This document shows, piece after piece, positions 33,401 to 45,044 of a DNA stretch of 64,000 nucleotides (the stretch's first letter is position 1; each line of letters begins with the position of its first letter). Source of the stretch: Helianthus annuus. Its lineage: Eukaryota > Streptophyta > Magnoliopsida > Asterales > Asteraceae. Under the pieces are notes generated by a model. That model saw nothing but the letters and a program-made list of their open reading frames with translations, was not told where the DNA came from and made no database searches. The stretch is from positions 111,148,517-111,212,516 of the forward strand of contig NC_035435.2 of NCBI RefSeq assembly GCF_002127325.2. The letters run 5' to 3'. The translations under genes and the position numbers were made by a program.

Positions 33401-35627
33401 GAACCGAAAAAGGTCAGATAGAGTGGACGCCGGAAGCAGATTCGGCATTCCAGGAACTAAAAGTATGTCTTGGATCGCTACCCACCCTAACCGCCCCAAT
33501 CACCGGTGAAACTGTCACGGTGTATCTCTCCGCCTCTCATTTTGCTGTAAGTGCGGTACTTGTGGTACACCGGGATCAAGCACAAATCCCGGTCTACTAC
33601 GTGAGTCGCATACTGAAAGATTATGAAACTCGGTACCCGATGATAGAGAAATTGGCACTCGCGTTGGTACATGCCTCCAGGCGCCTCCGAAGATATTTTC
33701 AGGCTTTTAATATAGAGGTACAGACTGACCTTCAGATCCAACAAATTCTCAGAAAGCCAGAGGTTTCCGGACGCTTAACCAAATGGGCTATCGAACTCAG
33801 CGCTTTCGATATCGCCTACCGAACTAGGGGACCGGTGAAGGGCCAGGCTATGGCCGATTTCCTCGCAGAGGTACCAGCCGGAGAAAGTACCAAAGAAAGG
33901 CCCGTCCTGCCAAAGGTATGGAACTTATATACGGACGGAGCCTCCAGCAAAGAAGGGTCAGGAGCCGGGTTGATTCTGATAGATCCAGAAGGAATAGAAT
34001 ACACTTATGCTCTATGTTTCGAGTTTAGGACCTCAAACAATGAAGCAGAATATGAGGCTCTCCTTGCAGGACTCCAGACCGCAGCTAAAGCCAGTGCGTC
34101 CTCCGTGTTAGCACATGTTGATTCACTACTAGTTGCTAATCAGGTTAGCGGAGAATACGAGGCGTGAGAGGAAAACATGATCCGGTATCTAAGCCAAGTT
34201 AACAGTTTGATTTCTTCATTCGACTCTTGCAAGATCGTTCATATACCGCGAAGCAAGAATAAAAAAGCGGATGCTTTAAGTAAACTTGCTTCTGTAGCAT
34301 TTTGTCACTTGTCTAAGGAGGTGCTAGTTGAAACTCTGCAAGCTCCGGCCATTCAACAGACAGAGTCTGTAATGTCGGTCTCCGTGCAAGAAAGATCTTG
34401 GATGACTCCGATCTTGGAGTATTTGAAAGATGGCATACTACCAGAGGAAAAAGCTCAAGCCCGGAAGTTAAGGGTAAAGGCGCTGCAGTATCAGGTCCAT
34501 GATGGACAACTTTACCGAAAGTCCTTCCTGGGTCCGCTCCTAAAATGCTTAACCCCGGAAGAAGCCAGTTATGTCATTAGAGAAATCCACTGGGAATATG
34601 CGGCATCCATGCCGGACCAAGAATGGTCGTTGCTAAGGCTATGAATGCCGGATATTTTTGGCCGGGTATGCACCAAAGCGCCGTTAGCGAGTTGCAAGCA
34701 TGTGAAGATTGTCAACGACACGCGCCTATTAGCCACAGAGCCAAAAACAACCTTGTCCCTGTAACTTCCGCATGGTCGTTCCAAAAATGGGGGATTGACA
34801 TTGTCGGTCCTTTCCTAGCTTCCACCGGAGGAGTGAGATTCCTATTAGTCGCCATTGACTACTTCACAAAATGGATCGAAGCTAAACCCCTCCGGACCAT
34901 CACAGGGGAGCAGGTGCTGAGGTTTGTCTGGGAAAGCATAGTGTGCAGATTCGGAATGCCACTTTGTATAGTAAGTGACAACGGAAAGCAGTTTGCGGAA
35001 AAACCGTTCAAAACATGGTGCCAAAGAATGCACATTGAGCAAAATTTTGCTTCGGTTGCCCATCCTCAGGCTAATGGGCAAGTAGAAAGAGCCAACCACA
35101 GCATTGTGGAAGGAATTAAAAAGCGCCTGGGGAAGGAAGGCGTTTCATGGGCGGATGAGCTCTCGCATGTTCTGTGGGCTCACCGGACAATGCCAAAGAC
35201 AAGCAACAAGGAAACTCCCTTCAGCTTGACGTACGGTACCGAAGCAGTCATTCCCGCAGAAGTAGGGATACCCATGCCTCGTATGCAACAGAGCCAAGAA
35301 GAGAATGAACAAGAACTCTGCCTAAATCTTGATTTAGCCGAGGAAAGGAGAGAACTTGCGGCCATCCGGGAGGCAAAATATAAAAAAGAGTTGGAAAAAC
35401 ACTACAACTCTGAAGTAAAGGAGGTCCGGTTCAAGGTTGGAGACTATGTTATGCGAAGTAACGAAGCAAGTTTGGCTGAGGGAACAGGAAAAATGGCTCC
35501 CAAGTGGGAAGGTCCCTACCAGATCAAGACAGCAGGAAAAGACGGTGCATACACTTTGAGTAAAATGGATGGAACCTCCGTTCCTCGCACTTGGAACGGA
35601 GCGCACCTTAAGAAGTGTTTTCTTTGA
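30420..35627 (+). pseudogene. Tat-lineage gag-pol polyprotein with two frameshifts and one stop
   Basis: Starts at the ATG at 30420. Gag has its core at residues about 190-260 (FAQTLTGVARVWFDAL). A protease, YVDSGSATE, lies near residue 538. RT carries MCVDFFDLSNACPKD and YVDDLVIKS (33079-33105). The first frame ends at 33173; the following GFGLKLNPKKCSF lies in another frame, so one indel lies near 33150. A Ty3-type RNase H follows, but the first catalytic Asp position reads YLSAS. A second RNase H begins LYTDGASS and includes NNEAEYEALLAGL. It is cut by a TGA at 34165-34167, after which the same frame continues. A second indel near 34600-34625 precedes GYFWPGM and the CEDCQRH zinc-binding part of integrase. 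Integrase DDE motifs (WGIDIVGP, VSDNGKQF, NGQVERANHS) are intact to the stop at 35625-35627. Confidence 0.93.
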
Positions 35628-36261
35628 AAAAATTTTATGTATCGAAATAAATTTGTAAAACGGAAGCTACGAGCTCCGTCACTTTTGGTTTCCTTGTAAT
35701 GCGGATGTTTTTACCCGCACCGAGCAGTAGTATAATTCCAAGAACCGCAGAGGGTTTTACCTGCGGACTGTTTAAAATGTTTTTACTTTGTGCTTGCCGG
35801 AGAAATTTAACTCCGGATCAATTAAATAGAATGTCATAAAATTTCTATCAACAAAGTTGCAACTTATAAACAACCGTCGGCCGAAGTCAGGGAACTAACC
35901 CTAAAAGGAAAGGACGAACTGGTATCGTTCGAATTTCCCTCACTTAAAAATTATCCTAAAAACAAAACACAAGACGGATCCGCACCTAACTGAGAACGTT
36001 CTAAAAAATTCAAAAATGTACGCATCAAAACATGGACGCATGCACAAAAATAGCTACATCAAAATAACCGGATATATACGACCGGAATGATATTAAAACC
36101 ATTTACAAAAGATAATTGTCAAGTAAAAACATCATTAAAAGTCAGAACGAAGTACCTACCCCAAAGTACCAAACATGTTCACTATTCAAAAGAAAAAATC
36201 ACAATCCAAACAAACTAAAAGCTGCCAAGGTGCATACCCCAAGAGGTCGGGCATGTCCACC
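35628..36261. other. Spacer between the converging pol and antisense genes
   Basis: No gene is seen. A short phrase recurs (cggatgtttttacccgcacc, ccgcagagggttttacctg at 35700-35765). The two genes converge here, so the stretch must hold 3' ends for both transcripts, but no signal can be assigned with certainty. Confidence 0.5.
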
Positions 36262-36743
36262 TTACTTCTCCGAAGATTCACTACTTGCAAAAGTTAAAGC
36301 CTCTTTTATCTTGAACAACGGTGCGTCAGCTAACTTGGGGAGATCTTCAACCACCGGAAAGGTAAGAGAGTCAAAGCATGCAACAGCCGTATTCAGTTCC
36401 TCCGCAGCATTACGGTTCAAGAGCGGGACCTCAGAGTAGGGAGTCTTCAACTTTAAGACATGAAGATAACCGCTATGAAGACCAGAATTAACACCAACCG
36501 CACTCATCGCATTGTTCACAGTGGCCATGGCGGCGGTCATCTCCCGACCCTTATGTATGTTCTTGGCCAGAAGTCGTGCACCCTCCGAAAGAAGCCATGT
36601 CTTCGTAGCATGAAGATCATCAACCGAAGCTTTTAAAGCAGCATTCTCTTTCTTTATTCCTCCAATCTCGGATTCATGATTACACTTCATTTCTTCGATT
36701 TGGGATTTCATGTCGGCTTCCCCTGATTTTAGCACATCCCGCT

Positions 36744-36804
36744 CTACATAAAGTGTTAGAAATAATAATGCAAAAAAGAAATTATAGTCGAAAAGGACAC
36801 GTAC
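36744..36804 (-). other. Predicted intron 2 of the antisense gene
   Basis: Donor GTACGT at 36804, acceptor ACACTTTATGTAG ending at 36744, 61 bp, T-rich with in-frame stops if unspliced. Removing it fuses two coiled-coil frames exactly, which is the main support. Confidence 0.75.
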
Positions 36805-38144
36805 CAGCCATCATGTTCGCATATGCTAAGCGGGCATTGTTAAAGGATTCCTCCATCTTCGCCAACACCGACTTATGTTCTTCGTCCTTCTTTTTCATGG
36901 ACTCTGAAAAAATTTTCAATTCCGTATTAACCCGATCCCTCTCCTCGGCAGCAGAGGCAGCAGCGGCTTGGGAAGATTGGTTTGAATAGTTAAAGACTTG
37001 ATTTTTTCTTGATGAGTCAGAAGCTCAGTAGTCAGCTGAGCAACTTTCTTCTCCGTCTCCGGTGTCTTTTGGATCTTGCGTTTCAAAGATCGAACCTCCT
37101 TCTCTAAGTCTTCTCTCACCGACTCCGATTCTACCCATCGCCGATAGAGCTCCGTCACAAAAATGTTCAACTGAGCTTGGTTGGACAAAACAGCAACACC
37201 CAGATCTTGGCTCTTCATCTTCCGGCTCCTAGCATGATCGATCGGAGTACTAATATTAAATAAGAAAGTCCTTGCAACTAGCTCATCCATCACGGAGTCT
37301 TTATTCCGAATGTCCCAATCCGGAACAAACTTATCTTCGGACGTTGCGGGGTCGATCTCCATATCTTCTGAAAATACATCTGCATACCGAAAGAATGACA
37401 TCAACTCAGGTCCGAACCAAGAGGGAGGGTGAGAGGACACTTGGTCTTCTTCCTCACCAATAAAACAGTCCGGACCCAAGGATGAACCCAAAGTCGTACC
37501 TGAAAAAGTCACCACCTTGTGCTCACCAGAAGTTTTTCCAGCCCCTTTACTAGACACCTCCGGGTTTTCAACATCCATACCTTCCACCTCGTTGACCGGA
37601 AGGAAACCACCAGAGAATACTGGGGTAGGTTTGGAGAGTGCTAAGGCAGCTTCCTCCCTTGAAAACTTCCCGCCTGTGAGATGTTCGTCCAACTCAACCA
37701 TTACATCACTACCCGAATGAGAAGAACCTTGCTTACCTTTCTTTAACCTTGGCATCAGAAGAGCATCAGAAGAACGGATTTGCAAAGAAGGTCGGTGACG
37801 AAGGGCTTCATCCAAACTGTGGACCTCCGGGTCGCTGTCCACGTCATCAAGATTTGATTTCTTGCCAGCTTGGGAGCCGGAGGAACCAGCAGCACCTTTT
37901 GAAGATAAAGGAAAAGAAGTAGTTTCCGCTGTATCTTGGTCGAGTGCACCTTGTAGAAGGGAGGAAGTAATCTCCGCAACAGTGTGTCCAGGAGCATCCT
38001 GTGGAAGGACAGGCCGAATCTCCTGGGCCGAAGGAGCCACTTGTTTCATGAGGGGAACTTCCCCCTCCCCCTGATCTTCCAGATCAAAGTCGAAAACGTC
38101 AAAACTTGGAACCTTCAGAGCATCCAAGAGAGACATGATGGTAC

Positions 38145-38219
38145 CTGCATTTTCAAGAAAAAACGAGTCAGTCAAACAAAAAGAAAATGCCAAAGGGGAG
38201 GAAAAGGGCCGGAACTTAC
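38145..38219 (-). other. Predicted intron 1 of the antisense gene
   Basis: Donor GTAAGT at 38219 and acceptor TTTTCTTGAAAATGCAG ending at 38145. Its 75 bases are a multiple of three without stops, so the unspliced frame also stays open. The intron call rests on the splice sites and on the atypical hydrophobic stretch SSPLAFSFCLTDSFF it would remove. Confidence 0.7.
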
Positions 38220-39020
38220 GATCACGTTTCCTACGGATGACCGGCCAAACCCTATCCCCTTGGCTCCACTGAAAACAAACTCGACCTAACAACAGAAAAT
38301 GCTCATGAAGGGGACGGATCGGGGACTTGTGCTCTATCAGGGAGCGGGCAAGTTCTTGGTCAAAGACGAAGTCTTCACCAAGATCGAAGGACATCGTCTG
38401 GTCTTTAAACTGCCATCTCATGTCCTCCGGAAGACAACGATCATCCAGCCAAAGAAAATTATTTTTCTAATTCTTTAGACTGGACCGTTCGTCGGACGAA
38501 GGAGGGGGAATGCCCTTTCGATGGGCGAACGTATACCAGTCCCCCGCAGTAATGAACTCGTAAAAATACCGAAAGACGTTCAAGTCCGGTTTTTGGTCCA
38601 GAGCCCTACACGAGATTTCAAAATGATTCACACGGCTTAGGCCGAACGGATTCACTTGACTAATGTGAACCCGAAAGAATTGAAGCACCCTTATCAAAAA
38701 CCTGGAAAACGGAACCCGATAGTTTGCAAAATTGCAAACACGGGTATAGAGAGGAAACTTCCCCTGGCGAAAGGGATAAATAGTTTCGTATTTCGAGGAC
38801 AGAACCGGGTTCAAATCTAAAGGAATGCTGTATTCACGGACGAACTTATTCAACTGGCGTTGAGTAAGCACGCTCACACTCTCTGACATATTGTCTTTAC
38901 CAGGTGCCATAATGGAAAATGAGACGCACCTTACCTTGAAGAAGAAGAGACTAAAAGAGAAGAGGATAACAGGGAAAGAAGGAAAATGAGAAGAAAAAAG
39001 TAAAAATGAAAAAGTGAAAG

Positions 39021-39031
39021 ATGAATTTATA
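39021..39031 (-). promoter_or_regulatory. TATA box of the antisense gene
   Basis: TATAAATTCAT on the minus strand, about 110 bp upstream of the ATG at 38910. A pyrimidine-rich leader (tttcttctcattttccttc) lies between them. It lies inside the element, outside the LTR, so the gene appears to have its own promoter. Confidence 0.6.
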
Positions 39032-39275
39032 GGGGTAATAAGTTGGTTTGGGGGAGTCAAATCAAAACGTCACTTCAACAAAGGGGTTTACAGCTGTCAC
39101 GGGTGGGTGACTGACGGTCGAATCACAAAAATCGTCCACGCCACGTCATCACCAATTCAAAATCACACCACATCAATTCAGACCACTCCAACAAGCGACA
39201 CGTCACCCGAATAAGACAAAACTGGAAGCAACATTTTGTTAAAGTCTTCACCAAGACTTAACAAACTAGGGGACT

Positions 39276-39685
39276 TGAAGATACATATCCGAGGCCGGAT
39301 ATTACCCACTAAGGACGAGCGTCCAAACATGTCCGCTCCATATCCAAATAAAAATATCAGCTATGTCCCCCACATAACTCCGGAGACGAGCCACCATTCA
39401 AGTGCGTCTGGCCGAATGACGTCATCCCAGTTGACCACTATAAATACCTCGCCAAAGTACAACGCCAAGTACGATTTTCTGAACCTCCGTCCTTACTTTC
39501 TCTCTCTATTTTCTCTCTCTATACAAATACTTATCCTCACGCCGGAGGGTGGTCGCAGAGAGGCCCTCCCATCTCTGCGGCAAGCCTAACGGTTTTCTGT
39601 TTTGCAGGAACCTTTTCCTAGCTTTTTACAAGACCCAAACCTTCGATTACAGGCTCCGGCCTCAACTCGATTTTTTGGTTCTTCA
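39276..39685 (+). repeat. 3' LTR of the Tat element
   Basis: 410 bp, same termini as the 5' LTR, with about eight substitutions between them. TGACGTCA at 39417-39424 and CTATAAATAC at 39438-39447 are unchanged. Confidence 0.92.
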
Positions 39686-39743
39686 CATTTCAAATCACTG
39701 ATATATCATATGGAGTCGTCGGCCAATAAAAATTGGTGAAACA

Positions 39744-40077
39744 TGTAGGATCGTGACTTGACCCGAAAGAGTCGTTCAGAGGCGTTCTCCTATGTTTCAG
39801 GTGCGGAATAACAAGAAACGTAGGTAGAAATAGCTTGTTCTTCACTATAATCAACTGTTTTATTGATTTAACTATGTTTACAGCTCAAACGTCACACCGG
39901 CAGCACCTCGGTATGGAATTGGACAAAGTTACAAATGATTTCGCTTATAGAGTATTTATAGTGAACAGGTTTCGCTTCAAGTGACATGTTCACATAAGCG
40001 AAACTTCTCACTTGACATTCAAGCGGAACCTCTAGCATATGTCTCTACAAGCGAAATCTCTTCCTAAAACACATACA
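39744..40077 (-). repeat. 3' LTR of the gag-only copia element, distal part
   Basis: The plus-strand start TGTAGGATCGTGAC is the LTR end in minus-strand sense. A TATA box, CACTATAAATACT, reads on the minus strand at 39951-39963. At 40077 the LTR is cut by the large element 40078-49375; it resumes at 49376 and ends at 49472 next to a polypurine tract. Rejoined length is about 431 bp. The 5' LTR lies beyond the window. Confidence 0.65.
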
Positions 40078-43000
40078 TGTAAGACCCTACCACGTAATAT
40101 TTTTAAATCGACGCAGCGGAAATACGAGCCTTAAAATTTCTTTATTTAATAAACATATTTCTAACATAAAAGTTCAGATGCAATTTATTAAACATTTACT
40201 GGAAGGGTTTTACAATATTCACATTGTATTGACGCTTCAAAGCAATACATATTTCGAACTATTTGACCGTTCTTTCCGTACAACCCTTGCTCTTGACTCG
40301 ATCTACGTCCGCTCAGCTTCGTTAGTAGAAGAAGGAATCCATGTGGTACCTGTGAACATCACATACAACTAAATCATTAGACATTGACAACCTCATACGA
40401 CACTAGTCTCACGCAATTAACTTCCGTATAGCATTCGACTATTCTCTTGAAATCTCTCGTTCCGAGTTCAGCTTCAACTTCATAAGGATCCGTCATTCTC
40501 ATTCCTGCATTATATTCTAAACTCAAGTGTGTCGTTAGTAACGTTAATTCTCAATACATCTAAATTATGCATTCGCATGTACATACACACGTACATACTT
40601 ACAACCGTACACGTTTACATCCCTACATATATCCAAATATACTTACAATCATGTATTCATACCTATGTGTATCGTACATGTCCTTGTATGCCAAAATACA
40701 TATAACACGTGCAATTAAAGTCATATTCCCTTAACCACCTCCTACTATTGTATTATAAACATACGTAATAATTCACAAGTAAGCATTCTTATGAACAAGT
40801 TTTATCATTTTATCCGTATAAACTATTCTAACACATTTCCTTTCACCATTTAATTATTTATAAGATACGCACTTTTACATGAACTTGAGTGCATAGCTAT
40901 CTATTTTAATAAGGTTAGTGCTTTCTTATGCCTAACAAGGCTTACGGAGTCTTTACGGAGCACCCGGACAGAAATGAGTTCAACCGAGAGCGCTACATGG
41001 TGAAAACAGAAAGCAGGAAACGGAGGCACCGTCGCCGACGCCTCACCAGGCCGTCGGCGACGCCCACTAATTTTGTCCGTCGGGAAAGAAGTCCGTAGAC
41101 AGGAAATTAAGACGTCGTAAGCACAGAACCACCCAAGCACCGTCACCGACGGTCCTTTGGGACGTCGGCGACGCCCCTTCTGCATCCCAGACGCTAATTT
41201 CTACTTTTTGGCTATCGGGGTCGATTATACTTGCACCACGAGCGTTCCAAACGTATGGTAACATCCTTTCAAGGTCCCAAATCATACCAATACTTTCCCC
41301 ATGCCTTAATGGCCGAAACCTCACCTTACCCCGTTTCCTAGTTTTGACCCGTTTGATCTTTATTACACACTTTCCGACTTAGTTAACATTTTTGACCCAT
41401 CACCACAAAACTAAACTTAGAACTTCATTTGATCTTACGTTCTTACATATCTCACTATTCGCAACATATGACAAAATTAACAAATCTTTCTAAATACTGA
41501 AAAGAGGTTCGGAACTTACTTATACTTCATGATGTTATGACAATAATACCTTATTTGACCCATTCGATCTATTTAGCGAGAACCATCGTTTTCATTCAAC
41601 CAAATCCATATTGAGTTCGTAACATACCCAATTATCTAGAACACTACCTTATTTAAACAAGCTAAGAAGTGAAATCGGAATCACTTACCTTGAGTACTCC
41701 AATAAGTGTATTTGTCACCTTGCCTTATCTTGACCCGTTATCCTCCTATGCTTGAGCTCTCCTTGACACGTTCCTATTATCTCATTCCATTACATTCATT
41801 CAATAGTTAGTATACATAATCATACGCATCACTAATCACACTTCTATTCACGTGTCAATCGCTTAACGAGTTCAACATGTATCATAATACTACAATGCTA
41901 ATCAATCTAACAATTTATCATTCCATCATCACAAAAAGTCATACATGAGCTTCTAGCATGCACAATTATGTATTTACATCATGTTCATTATTCTTTCAAA
42001 ATTCCATACTTAGAATGATAACATTTTCTAAGTTAGGCAACTTGTTTCATACGTTAAACATTTCATACCATTTCTTAACACCTTGGTTTTTACACATCCA
42101 TTCTACTATTTTCTATCAACAACCCGTTTCGACCCGTTGGTGCAATTATATGCATAAACTAGTTGGTAAGTTTTTTAGACACTTAAAACAATCAAATAAC
42201 TTACTAATAATTTATTAAAATCAGTAGTTCATGATTCATACAAGTGTGCATAACAATACAACTATTTTTACGTAATATTTATACTAAAAATGTGCAGCAA
42301 CTTTCTGCGCAGCAGCTGTTCACGACACATTTTAACCCATTTATCTTCTGATTCAGTTCTTCATGTTCAAATATGAAATGATCTACACTCAGAGACCTTT
42401 CTAAGCATATAAAGATCGTAAAAATCGGACGTTCCTATGATTTTATATGATTTTTACAAAATCAGCACAGAAGCTGAAATGCTTCCAAACAGCTTGCTGT
42501 CAAAACAGTATTGCCGACTTTGGGCACTGTTTTGGCCTGTTTAACATCCGAATTCATCAAACATGTTCAAACACAAAACGTAGTATGTTTAAATAGCTTT
42601 TTGTGCATATAAGGCTCGACCTCACAGGTCCTTCCTATGATTTTATATGATTTTTGCAAAATTGTTGCGCAACAAATTTTAATTCTAATCAGCTTTGTTA
42701 CTCGATACACGTAGCATGCATTTTGTACACAACATCATAACTAAGCACTTTTCATACTTATAATACATGATCACCTTCATTACTATTTAATTAGCATTCC
42801 ATACAAGTGATAACACATACTAACCTATACTAGGCATTTTATCAAACATTTGGTGTGCGAACTACTTTCCAAGCATAGTGTACAAGTGGTTTAAGCATGT
42901 TCTTCCCAAATTCATCTCATGAACCATTACATTCAAACGAAATCATATTGTCATTAATTCTACATCTTGTTTATCATATAACATCTTATGCATTAACACA

Positions 43001-43623
43001 ATACAATTTCACATCTACATATTCATCATAATCATCTTCATACTCATGCACATGGGTTTCATCCTAAATCATCAAGATAACTCAAAATTCTACCATAAAT
43101 CAACTTAAACACAATAGTATTAACAAGTATTCATTCCAATTTCAATCCAATTCACGGATTCATTCTATCCCCTTTTCATCAACAATCACTAGAACACAAA
43201 ATTTAACTTACCACATGATTGTGAGTACTAGATCATCAAGAAATCGGGTTCATGCATCAATCTCAACTTGAATCCATCTTCAATTTAGACTTAAAGGGGC
43301 TGAATGTGAGGGTTTCTCCTTTTTCCTTTGTGGGTGTCGACATACACCTCCAACACACACACACACACAATACTGAGTTTTCTAGATTATGTAAAACTTA
43401 AACTCAATTTTTCCAAGTTTAGCCCCTCTATTTTGTCACATCCTCACAATTGCCACCAAACTCATTCATTACTTGTTTTGACTAAATAATTTAACTAGGC
43501 TAAATAGCCTAGTCATTTTATTTCATGTTTTATCATTTGGAACATACGACAAATATAAAAATTCAAGGTTTTAGGGCGTTACTCATATGACGAATGTGAG
43601 CATTCGAGTTTTGGGGCGTTACA
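40078..43623 (-). repeat. 3' LTR of the LARD-like element
   Basis: Plus-strand TGTAAGACCC...GGGGCGTTACA. Contains a GC-rich block (cgtcgccgacgcctc and related, about 41020-41180) unlike the AT-rich remainder. A direct repeat of cctatgattttatatgattt lies at about 42440 and 42635. Open frames of 85-94 codons at 40901-41324 on the minus strand cross the GC block, have no domain and are not called. Confidence 0.92.
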
Positions 43624-43640
43624 AGTCTACCCCCCTTAAA
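43624..43640 (-). other. Polypurine tract of the LARD-like element
   Basis: On the minus strand AAGGGGGGTAGACT runs directly into the LTR start TGTAACGCCCC. It is the expected primer for second-strand synthesis and fixes the orientation. Confidence 0.8.
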
Positions 43641-44651
43641 GAAGGTTTTGTCCCCGAAACCTTTCTCGTTCCTATTAGACCAATTCTATCCTTACTTTTA
43701 AATTAGTTCATTCAAAATGCTTACTGTAACACGAAAACACTTGTAACTCGTTAGAGAGGTAATATTCATGCATAGCCATTCGTATAGGTCTTGTTCTTGC
43801 CTTCTTAATAAAGCATCAGACTTTCATACATTAACCAATCATAGTGAATCAAATAATTTCCATCTCACACATGTACCATACAAGTTATTTCATCCTAACG
43901 TTAGCCACAGGGGTACCTATCGTGAGTTTACTTCGGTATTCTGTGATTGGCATTCTTTCTGAGTACTTTTGTTGGCACATGGTAATTTTAAACCGCGTAA
44001 ATACACATATTACCAAAATTCGTTTCGGGGTCGTCATTGCCTTTAGGTATTTATTATTTTATTTCGTTCACCTTGTGCGAACCACAACATTCCATCACTA
44101 ATGTTCCTACTAATTACTTTCATATCCATAGAAGAGGTTAGCTTATGCGTTTATGCCACACCCATCTCTAGTCGAGTCATAACCTCCTATTAAAGTTACA
44201 ACCCTTTTTGCACATACCTGGCGGAAGTAGATTCCATTGATTCGTTATCTTTATCTTACGATGATCATTCCTTCCCGTTTGGTGGCATTGCGTGTCCATT
44301 CGTCGAGCTTACCTATGAGTACAAAACTTAACATATCAAAACATTTACTACCGAGTTCAAATGGCGATCGCCATCTGGCCCGTATGACCCATTTATCCCT
44401 TCGACCATTCTTGCATGCAACGCATTTGCATAAATATATTCATATGTTTATGAAAGTTTAAACATATTTTGAATCATATCACTTAAGGAATATTTACTTG
44501 TTTGGTCCGTAATTACTTACACGTTCGGATATTTTCATTCCTATCATTCTTTTGTTCATTTGCTTTACATTTACTTATATGACTTGTTTGACTCAAACAT
44601 GGTCAAACTATCGACTTCTTCTTATGTAGATTAGTTTTGTCTTTATATCTT

Positions 44652-45044
44652 AATTCCGTTTCGCGGATTCGAACACATTATTCATACCTTTCGTACCTTC
44701 TATGTTTTGAATCCGTCTTACGGGTTCAAATATTGCATTCACATTTTTCATTCTTTGAATCCGTCTGGCAGATTCAAACATTTCATTCATGCCTTTCTTT
44801 CCTTGAATCCGTCTCGCGGATTCAAGCAATGCATTCATATCTTTCGTTTTTTGAATCCGTCTCGCGGATTCAAACATTGCATTCATGCCTTTCTTTCCTT
44901 GAATCCGTCTCGCGGATTCAAGCATTGCATTCATATCTTTCGTTCTTTGAATCCGTCTCGCGGATTCAAACATTGCATTCATGTCTTTCTTTCCTTGAAT
45001 CCGTCTCGCGGATTCAAGCATTGGCGCATTGCATTCATATCTTT
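44652..45044 (-). repeat. 48-bp minisatellite inside the LARD-like element
   Basis: Seven units start with GAATCCG at 44709, 44757, 44805, 44853, 44901, 44949 and 44997, exactly 48 bp apart. A more diverged unit lies at 44652. Each unit opens with a hairpin, GAATCCG-TCTCG-CGGATTC. Two unit types alternate in the central units (ttctttccttgaatcc versus tttcgttNtttgaatcc), so the higher-order period is 96 bp. Because 48 is a multiple of three, frames stay open: in element sense 45021-44650 (123 codons, a 16-residue repeat of the type ESARRIQGKKDMNAMF), and two frames on the plus strand. Whether any is translated is not known. Confidence 0.9.

Larger units (their letters stand above)
36262..38910 (-). 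pseudogene. Antisense gene of the Tat element, Transposase_28-type N-domain plus coiled coil, apparently spliced
   Basis: Transcribed against gag-pol. ATG at 38910 (MAPGKDNMSES), 110 bp from a TATA box. The N-terminal 140 residues (PFRQGKFPLYTRVCNFA, RVPFSRFLIRVLQFF, GDWYTFAHRKG) resemble the PF04195 'putative gypsy-type transposon' family. A TAG at 38467-38469 falls between SSLKN and KNNFLWLDD; the same frame continues, and a Trp codon is likely original. Predicted introns: 38145-38219 (GTAAGT...TGCAG, 75 bp) and 36744-36804 (GTACGT...TGTAG, 61 bp). Splicing joins RKRDR to TIMSLLD and AYANMMA to ERDVLKS in frame. An acidic, Ser-rich middle is followed by a long coiled coil (about 37180-36600). 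One indel near 36990 shifts the coil's frame; the exons sum to 2,513 bases, one short of a multiple of three. Function unknown; such antisense ORFs are established for Tat-lineage elements. Confidence 0.85.
29939..39685 (+). mobile_element. Complete Tat-lineage Ty3/gypsy retrotransposon (TSD cattt)
   Basis: 9,747 bp with two 410-bp LTRs (29939-30348, 39276-39685) and an identical 5-bp duplication cattt at 29934-29938 and 39686-39690. The LTRs differ at about eight positions by eye, so insertion is fairly recent. Order: 5' LTR, ttggcgc-type primer region, gag-PR-RT-RH-second RH-INT on the plus strand, spacer, an oppositely oriented gene, a short purine-rich tract (aactaggggac) and 3' LTR. Internal size, domain order and the antisense gene place it in the Tat branch. 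Both coding units carry disabling changes, so this copy cannot move by itself. Confidence 0.93.

Noticed and set aside
37272..38289. Plus-strand frames opposite the antisense gene
   Set aside because: Shadows of the minus-strand exons.
40901..41324. Minus-strand frames rich in Arg and Gly, also at 46651-47080
   Set aside because: Present in both LTR copies through the GC-rich block, no domain, overlapping in two frames; LTR sequence.
44652..45044. CRISPR-like array (regular palindromic units)
   Set aside because: Units are contiguous 48-bp tandem copies with no unique spacers, inside a plant LTR element; it is a minisatellite.
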